From: Actinomycetes bacterium
GTDB lineage: Bacteria; Actinomycetota; Actinomycetes; S36-B12; UBA5976
Assembly (NCBI GenBank): GCA_021784375.1
Contig: JAJXSV010000054.1
Coordinates: forward strand, 1 to 11,580
Length of the DNA: 11,580 nucleotides
Direction: 5' to 3'
In this document: positions 6,796 through 11,580 of the stretch, piece by piece
Layout of the letters: every line of letters starts with the position of its first letter
Position numbering within the stretch: position 1 is the stretch's first letter
The notes under the pieces: model-generated
Told to the model about the DNA's origin: nothing
Seen by the model: only the letters and a program-made list of their open reading frames with translations
Databases searched by the model: none
Program-made: the position numbers and the translations under genes

Positions 6796-6801
6796 TAGGG
6801 T
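6796..6801 (+). promoter_or_regulatory. -10 box of a probable leaderless promoter before the nucleoside phosphorylase
   Basis: TAGGGT ends seven bases before the ATG at 6809, and no Shine-Dalgarno sequence lies between. I see no convincing -35. The gap to the preceding gene is only 26 bases, so read-through from it is also possible. Confidence 0.5.
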
Positions 6802-6808
6802 CGGCGTC

Positions 6809-7606
6809 ATGCTCACCCCGTATGAACTGGCACGCACCTCGGCGGCGGCCATCGCGCGCATCACCGGCATTCGCACGCACGACGTGGCAGTGGTCCTCGG
6901 CAGTGGCTGGGGCACCGCGGTCGACGCCTTCGGCGCAACCAACAGCGAGGTCGAGTACTCGCAGATCGACGGTTTCTCCGCCACCACCGTGGTCGGTCAC
7001 GCGGGCAGGCTGCGCAGCGTCAACATCGGCGGCGACCGTCACGCCCTGGTCTTCATGGGCCGGCATCACATGTACGAGGGCCTCGGCGTCGACGTGGTCA
7101 CGCACTATGTGCGCACGGCCGCCGCTGCGGGCGCCAAGGCGGTCATCCTCACCAATGCCGCGGGCGGTCTGGACCCGTCATGGCACCCGGGATCGGTGGT
7201 CCTCATCGCCGACCACCTCAACCTCACGGGTCACTCACCGATCGTCGGCGCCACCTTCGTGGACCTCACGAATGCCTACTCGCCACGCCTGCGCGAACTC
7301 TGCCGGAGCATCGACCCCTCGCTCCCCGAGGGCGTCTACGCGGGCCTCCTCGGCCCGCACTACGAGACACCGGCGGAGATCCGCTACCTGCGCACCATCG
7401 GCGCGGAGCTCGTCGGCATGTCCACCGTGCTCGAGACCATCGCCGCGCGCGAGGCCGGTCTCGAGGTGCTCGGCATCTCGCTGGTGACGAACCTGGCAGC
7501 CGGCATGAGCGGCGAGTCCCTGAACCACGAAGAGGTGCTGGAAGCCGGACGCGCAGCCACCGCCCGCGTGGGTGCGCTGCTCGCTGACGTGCTGCGGAAG
7601 ATGTGA
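6809..7606 (+). CDS. punA: Purine nucleoside phosphorylase, trimeric type
   Basis: The 265-residue protein splits inosine, guanosine and their deoxy forms with phosphate into base and (deoxy)ribose 1-phosphate. It belongs to the low-molecular-mass trimeric class. The phosphate-binding serine is in VLGSGWG (Ser32), and GRHHMYEG (84-91) supplies the Arg, His and Tyr seen in the human enzyme. TNAAGGL is at 115-121, the purine-site glutamate in HYETPAEIR (Glu186), the sugar-site methionine in VGMSTV (Met204), Asn228 in SLVTNLAAG and His240 in NHEEVL. Asn228 is the residue that makes this class prefer 6-oxopurines. The length is normal. The ATG lies seven bases after a -10 box. Its stop overlaps the mutase start, so the two genes form a unit. 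M. tuberculosis has the same pair as deoD-pmmB (Rv3307-Rv3308). Confidence 0.96.
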   Translation: MLTPYELARTSAAAIARITGIRTHDVAVVLGSGWGTAVDAFGATNSEVEYSQIDGFSATTVVGHAGRLRSVNIGGDRHALVFMGRHHMYEGLGVDVVTHYVRTAAAAGAKAVILTNAAGGLDPSWHPGSVVLIADHLNLTGHSPIVGATFVDLTNAYSPRLRELCRSIDPSLPEGVYAGLLGPHYETPAEIRYLRTIGAELVGMSTVLETIAAREAGLEVLGISLVTNLAAGMSGESLNHEEVLEAGRAATARVGALLADVLRKM

Positions 7607-9261
7607 TGCTCGAAGACGACGTGCGCTCGCGCGTCCTGGCCTGGCGGGACGACGACCCTGACAGCAGCACGGTGGAGGCAACGGATGCGCTGCTGGCGGC
7701 CGCCGATGGCGGAGACGTCGATGCGGAAGCCCGCCTGCGCAGCGCCTTCGGCCCCTTCCTCAGCTTCGGCACCGCCGGGTTGCGAGGCGCCCTTGGACCG
7801 GGCCCATCGCACATGAACCGGGCGGTGGTGTCACGAGCCGCTGCCGGCATCGCCCAATACCTGTTGCAGCACAACGGTTCCAGCGCCGTGATCGGGTACG
7901 ACGCCCGCCACCGCAGCCTGGACTTCGCCATCGACACCGCGGAGATCCTGACGGGCGCCGGCATCCGCGCGTTCGTCATGCCCACCGTGCTGCCCACGCC
8001 ACTGCTGGCATTCGCGATCCGGGCGCTCGAGGTCGATGCCGGCATCATGGTGACGGCCTCGCACAACCCAGCGCAGGACAACGGCTACAAGGTCTACCTC
8101 GGGGACGGCAGCCAGATCATCCCGCCGACGGACGCCGAGATCGCGGAGCAGATCGCACGTGTCAGCTCCGTCGCATCGCTCCCCCGCGGCGAGGGCTTCA
8201 GCATGCTCACGCACGACATCGTCGACGCCTACGTGAATGCCGCGTCATCGCTCGTCGCACCCGACGCTCCTCGCGCCATCCGGGTCGTGTCCACCTCCAT
8301 GCACGGCGTCGGCCACGAGGTGTGGATGGCGGCCATGCGCGCCGCCGGGTTCCGCGTGCCGTCGGTGGTGACCGCACAGGCCGCGCCCGATCCCGACTTC
8401 CCGACCGTGGCGTTCCCCAACCCGGAGGAGCCGGGTGCGGCGGACCTGCTGCTCGCGCATGCCGCGGCCGAGCACGCCGACATCGCCATCGCCCATGATC
8501 CGGATGCAGACCGTTGCGCCGCCGGCGTGTTCGACCCCCGCAACGGTGCCTGGAGGCTGCTCACCGGTGACGAGCTGGGCACCCTGCTCGCCTGGTGGAC
8601 CATCGAGCGCACCCGTCGCTTCCGTCTGCCCGCGCCCACGGGGGTGCTCGCGGACTCCATCGTGTCCTCGACGCTGCTGCACCGGCTGGCCACCGCCGAG
8701 GGTCTGCGATCGCAGCAGACGCTCACCGGCTTCAAGTGGATCGCCCGCGTGCCCGATCTGGAGTTCGGCTACGAGGAGGCGCTGGGCTACTGCGTGGCGC
8801 CACAACTCGTGGCCGACAAGGACGGCATCAGCGCGGGTCTGCGCATCGTGGAGATGGCCGCCTCACTGAAGGCCGAGGCGCGCACCCTGCTCGATGCGCT
8901 GGACGCCATCTACGGTCGCTTCGGGCTGCATGCCACGTCGCAACTCTCGCTGCGCATCGATGACCCCGCGGCCATCCTCGCCGCCGTGGAGCGCGTGCGC
9001 ACCTCACCACCGAAGACCCTGGGCGGCGAGACGGTCTCGAGTTGCGAGGACCTGAGCAACGGTGTCGACGGTCTGCCGCCCACGGAGGGCCTGCGCCTGC
9101 GCACCGCGAACAGCCAGGTCATCGTGCGGCCCAGCGGCACCGAGCCGAAGCTCAAGTGCTACCTGCAGTTCGTCACCGATCCCGACGGATCCGCCCGGGA
9201 CCGGGCGGACGCCGCCATCGCACGCATGCAGCAGGAGATCCGGCACGCGCTGGGCCTGTGA
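7606..9261 (+). CDS. pmmB: Phospho-sugar mutase (phosphomannomutase / PGM2-like phosphopentomutase)
   Basis: This 551-residue alpha-D-phosphohexomutase superfamily protein moves a phosphate between the C1 and C6 (or C5) hydroxyls of a sugar phosphate. GTAGLRGALGPG opens the first domain. The phosphorylated catalytic serine is Ser152 in TASHNP, the Mg2+-binding loop is DPDADR (298-303), the sugar-binding loop is YEEALGY with Glu390 and Glu391, and the phosphate-binding loop is RPSGTEPK (from 508). The length and the YEEALGYCV...DKDGISAGL pattern place it in the long PGM2-like branch, which includes human PGM2, a phosphopentomutase. Placed directly after purine nucleoside phosphorylase and near deoC, a phosphopentomutase role is likely; a hexose role cannot be excluded. 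ATG 7606 overlaps the previous stop by one base and has GGAAG five bases upstream; GTG 7603, in frame, is an alternative start. It ends against the convergent decarboxylase with no gap. Confidence 0.94.
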   Translation: MLEDDVRSRVLAWRDDDPDSSTVEATDALLAAADGGDVDAEARLRSAFGPFLSFGTAGLRGALGPGPSHMNRAVVSRAAAGIAQYLLQHNGSSAVIGYDARHRSLDFAIDTAEILTGAGIRAFVMPTVLPTPLLAFAIRALEVDAGIMVTASHNPAQDNGYKVYLGDGSQIIPPTDAEIAEQIARVSSVASLPRGEGFSMLTHDIVDAYVNAASSLVAPDAPRAIRVVSTSMHGVGHEVWMAAMRAAGFRVPSVVTAQAAPDPDFPTVAFPNPEEPGAADLLLAHAAAEHADIAIAHDPDADRCAAGVFDPRNGAWRLLTGDELGTLLAWWTIERTRRFRLPAPTGVLADSIVSSTLLHRLATAEGLRSQQTLTGFKWIARVPDLEFGYEEALGYCVAPQLVADKDGISAGLRIVEMAASLKAEARTLLDALDAIYGRFGLHATSQLSLRIDDPAAILAAVERVRTSPPKTLGGETVSSCEDLSNGVDGLPPTEGLRLRTANSQVIVRPSGTEPKLKCYLQFVTDPDGSARDRADAAIARMQQEIRHALGL

Positions 9262-10659
9262 CTACATCGCGGCGTCGAGGACGGCCTTGATCATCTCGAT
9301 GGTCGTGCTCGGGTGCAGGAGTGCGAAGCGTCCCACCACCTCGCCCTCCCACACGGTCGGGGTGGCGAAGGCGACCTGCTGCTCCAGCAGTCGGTCCTGC
9401 AGTGCCAGGTAGTCGTCCTTTCCCCAACCCGGACGTCGCCACAGCACGATGGAAAGGCCCGGCTCGCGGATGAGCTCCACGTGGGGCAGGTCGCTGATGA
9501 GCGCTGCGGTCTCCTGCGCCAGGTCGAGCACATGCTGCACGGCCGCCGCGTAGGCGTCAGTTCCGTGCACCGCGAGTGAGAACCAGAGCGGCAGGCCGCG
9601 CGCCCGTCGCGACAGGTGGTGCGCGAGGTCAGTGGGGTTCCAGTACACGGGGTGGTCCGCCTGGTGCAGCGGGTCCAGGTATGACGCGTGCTGCGTGTGC
9701 ACCGAGGCGGCCTGGTCCGGATCACGGTAGAGCAGGGCCGCGCAGTCGAAGGGGGCGAACCACCACTTGTGCGGGTCCGTGATGAAGGAGTCCGCGTACT
9801 CGAGGCCGGCGAAGCGCCAGCGCTGGTCGGAGAGCAGGGCGGCGCCACCGTAGGCACCGTCGACGTGGAGCCAGAGGTTGCGGGCACGGCAAATCTCACT
9901 GATGCCCTGCAGGTCGTCGACGATGCCGGCGTTGGTGGTTCCCGAGGTCGCCACCACGGCGACCACCGGCGGTCCCTCGTAACCGTCCAGGGCGCGCTGC
10001 AGGTCCTCGCCGGTGAGCCGATGGTCGGTGGAGGGGATGACCACGGCCTCGACGTCGAGGATGCGCAGGGCGTTCGCCACCGAGGAGTGCGCGTCATCGC
10101 TGCACGCGATGCGCACCTCGCGCACGCCGAAGCGCTTGCGCCCGATCTCGCGCGCCACCGCCAGCGCTGACAGGTTGCCAGCGGAGCCACCGGACACGAA
10201 GGTCCCGCCCGCCGTCTCCGGCATGCCGGCGAGGTCGGCGATCCAGCGCAGCACCTGGTTCTCCGCGACCAGCGCTCCGGAGGCCTCGAGCCAGGAGCAA
10301 CCCTGCAGCGAGGCGATGGAGACGACGGTGTCGAACAGCAGGGAGGCCTTGGTGGGCGCCGCGGGGATGAATCCGAAGAAGCGCGGGCTGTCCGTGGAGA
10401 GCACGTTGGCCGCGATGTGCTTGACGTACGCGTCGAGCACCTCGCGCGGGTCCCGGCCGTACTTGTCGATGAAGCCGTCGAGTGCGGCGATGATCGGCTC
10501 GGGCCCCGACGGGTGGTCAAGCGGCGTGTCGATGAAGCTGAGGCGCGTGCGCACGTACTCGAACACCAGGCCCGCCAGGTGCGGGTCGTACCGGTGCATG
10601 CGATCCGCGGGCCGCGTCTCGGCCACGGAGTGCATCAGCATGTACGGGTCATCGGTCAT
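9262..10659 (-). CDS. PLP-dependent group II (aromatic-amino-acid type) decarboxylase family protein
   Basis: The 465-residue protein has fold type I PLP enzyme features of the group II decarboxylases. FVSGGSAGNLSAL (154-166) forms the cofactor phosphate site, DDAHSS (188-193) carries the His that stacks on PLP, ATSGTTNAG (237-245) follows, HVDGAYGG (265-272) holds the Asp that pairs with the pyridine nitrogen, and DPHKWW (295-300) holds the Schiff-base Lys298. FFGFIPAAPT near residue 95 matches the substrate-side loop of this family. The natural amino acid is not predictable; such genes are commonly named aspartate aminotransferase family or aromatic-L-amino-acid decarboxylase. ATG 10659 is chosen over an in-frame TTG 12 bases upstream because GGGAG lies five bases before it. 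It runs against its neighbours, convergent with the mutase and divergent from deoC, so it is probably a separate unit dropped into the nucleoside block. It carries no signal peptide. Confidence 0.9.
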   Translation of the reverse strand: MTDDPYMLMHSVAETRPADRMHRYDPHLAGLVFEYVRTRLSFIDTPLDHPSGPEPIIAALDGFIDKYGRDPREVLDAYVKHIAANVLSTDSPRFFGFIPAAPTKASLLFDTVVSIASLQGCSWLEASGALVAENQVLRWIADLAGMPETAGGTFVSGGSAGNLSALAVAREIGRKRFGVREVRIACSDDAHSSVANALRILDVEAVVIPSTDHRLTGEDLQRALDGYEGPPVVAVVATSGTTNAGIVDDLQGISEICRARNLWLHVDGAYGGAALLSDQRWRFAGLEYADSFITDPHKWWFAPFDCAALLYRDPDQAASVHTQHASYLDPLHQADHPVYWNPTDLAHHLSRRARGLPLWFSLAVHGTDAYAAAVQHVLDLAQETAALISDLPHVELIREPGLSIVLWRRPGWGKDDYLALQDRLLEQQVAFATPTVWEGEVVGRFALLHPSTTIEMIKAVLDAAM

Positions 10660-10664
10660 CGTCT

Positions 10665-10669
10665 CTCCC
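10665..10669 (-). promoter_or_regulatory. Ribosome binding site of the PLP decarboxylase
   Basis: GGGAG on the minus strand lies five bases before the ATG at 10659 and decides the start against the in-frame TTG at 10671, which has no such sequence in front. Confidence 0.65.
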
Positions 10670-10703
10670 AAGGCTCACGGGCGCTCCACACTATCGACTC
10701 CCC

Positions 10704-10709
10704 TAGGCT
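10704..10709 (+). promoter_or_regulatory. -10 box of a probable leaderless deoC promoter
   Basis: TAGGCT ends six bases before the GTG at 10716, with no Shine-Dalgarno sequence. An in-frame GTG at 10710 directly abuts the box and is a less likely start. The 56-base gap must also hold the promoter of the divergent decarboxylase. Confidence 0.5.
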
Positions 10710-10715
10710 GTGGAC

Positions 10716-11580
10716 GTGACTCTGGTCCTCGGTATCAGTGACAGCGATTTGGCTGCGGCGACCGGTTCGGATGCGGCGCTGCGCCGCTTCCTCTACGGGC
10801 TCCCGGGCGTCGACCAGGTGGGCGCGGACGCCCGTGCGGCTGCACTCGGCACCCGCTCCATCAAGGCGCAGACCAAGCGCGAGATGATCGATCTCGCCAT
10901 CTCCATGATCGACCTCACGACCCTGGAGGGCGCGGATACGCCGGGCAAGGTGCATGCGCTGTGCGTCAAGGCCGCACACCCGGACCCCACCGATGCCGCG
11001 ACGCCGCACACCGCAGCGGTCTGCGTCTACGGCGACATGGTGCCGTACGCCAAGCAGGCACTGGGCGCGGATTCGCCGATCCGAATCGCGGCCGTCGCCA
11101 CCGCCTTCCCGAGCGGTCGGGCCTCGCTCGATGTGAAGATCCTCGACGTGCGCGACGCCGTCGCGAACGGGGCCCACGAGATCGACATGGTGATCGACCG
11201 CGGCGCCTTCCTGTCGGGCCGCTACCTGCAGGTGTTCGAGGAGATCCAGGCCGTGAAGCAGGCCTGCGAGCACGCGCACCTCAAGGTGATCCTCGAGACC
11301 GGTGAACTGCAGACGTACGACAACGTGCGCAGGGCATCGTGGCTGGCCATGATGGCCGGCGCCGACTTCATCAAGACCTCGACGGGCAAGGTGCAGCCCG
11401 CAGCCACCGCGCCCGTGGTGCTCGTGATGCTGGAGGCCGTGCGCGATTGGCATGCCATCACCGGCAGGCACATCGGCATGAAGCCCGCCGGCGGCATCCG
11501 CAGCACCAAGGACGCACTCAGGATGCTCGTGCTGGTGAACGAGGTCACCGGTGGCGACTGGCTGACTCCGACACTCCTCC
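10716..11580 (+). CDS. deoC: Deoxyribose-phosphate aldolase, 3'-partial
   Basis: The frame is open to the window end and gives 288 residues from the GTG start. The enzyme splits 2-deoxyribose 5-phosphate into acetaldehyde and glyceraldehyde 3-phosphate, the last step of deoxynucleoside breakdown. The Schiff-base lysine is Lys220 in GADFIKTSTGK, and the second active-site lysine is Lys256 in MKPAGGIR. AVATAFPSG (barrel strand with the usual substrate-site residues), NGAHEIDMVID with the catalytic-triad Asp, and KVILETGEL are all present in the normal order. The N-terminal part is about 50 residues longer than in the E. coli enzyme, as in the longer DeoC forms found in animals and many actinobacteria (SIKAQTKREMIDLAISMIDLTTLEG region). 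The start lies six bases after a -10 box. Function fits the upstream phosphorylase and mutase. The C-terminal end lies outside the window. Confidence 0.95.
   Translation, partial: MTLVLGISDSDLAAATGSDAALRRFLYGLPGVDQVGADARAAALGTRSIKAQTKREMIDLAISMIDLTTLEGADTPGKVHALCVKAAHPDPTDAATPHTAAVCVYGDMVPYAKQALGADSPIRIAAVATAFPSGRASLDVKILDVRDAVANGAHEIDMVIDRGAFLSGRYLQVFEEIQAVKQACEHAHLKVILETGELQTYDNVRRASWLAMMAGADFIKTSTGKVQPAATAPVVLVMLEAVRDWHAITGRHIGMKPAGGIRSTKDALRMLVLVNEVTGGDWLTPTLL

Noticed and set aside
9291..10520. A 409-codon minus-strand frame overlapping the PLP decarboxylase
   Set aside because: It is Ser/Arg/Pro/Thr-rich shadow sequence; the true frame holds all the PLP-enzyme motifs including the DPHKWW lysine.

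Overview
The window is high-GC, gene-dense DNA of actinobacterial type. Genes abut or overlap by 1-4 bases, GTG and TTG starts occur beside ATG, and several genes have a TANNNT -10 box 6-7 bases before the start codon, as in leaderless transcripts. Gene content and order resemble two parts of the Mycobacterium tuberculosis chromosome that I know: accD5-accE5-maf-accA3 (Rv3280-Rv3282, Rv3285) and lpdA, Rv3304, deoD, pmmB (Rv3303c, Rv3304, Rv3307, Rv3308). I cannot name the genus. Almost all of it is chromosomal housekeeping DNA; I see no insertion sequence, tRNA, rRNA, CRISPR array or phage gene.

Bases 1-3653 (+): an acyl-CoA carboxylase operon. It holds the carboxyltransferase beta subunit (5' end outside the window, interrupted by an in-frame TAG at 207-209), the small epsilon subunit, a Maf nucleotide pyrophosphatase, and the alpha subunit with biotin carboxylase and biotin carrier domains. 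Every junction overlaps, so the genes look translationally coupled. Together alpha, beta and epsilon would make methylmalonyl-CoA and/or malonyl-CoA.

Bases 3731-4860 (-): a two-gene unit, a two-helix SPFH/band-7 membrane protein followed by a 56-residue Arc-type ribbon-helix-helix protein with a TTG start. In front of the SPFH gene lie two perfect TGATATCA palindromes with centres 11 bp apart, the geometry of an Arc-like operator. This is the least explained and most interesting part of the window.

Bases 4911-6782: lpdA (-), a flavoprotein reductase of the LpdA quinone-reductase type without the redox cysteines, divergent from a gamma-glutamylcyclotransferase-like gene (+).

Bases 6809-11580: a nucleoside and deoxynucleoside salvage block. 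It holds a trimeric-type purine nucleoside phosphorylase, a long phosphohexomutase/phosphopentomutase overlapping it, and, beyond a convergent PLP-dependent decarboxylase (-), deoC (+, cut by the window end). Phosphorylase, mutase and aldolase form a plausible chain from purine deoxynucleoside to deoxyribose 1-phosphate, deoxyribose 5-phosphate, then acetaldehyde plus glyceraldehyde 3-phosphate. No stretch above 300 bases lacks a gene; the longest gaps are about 80-90 bases.
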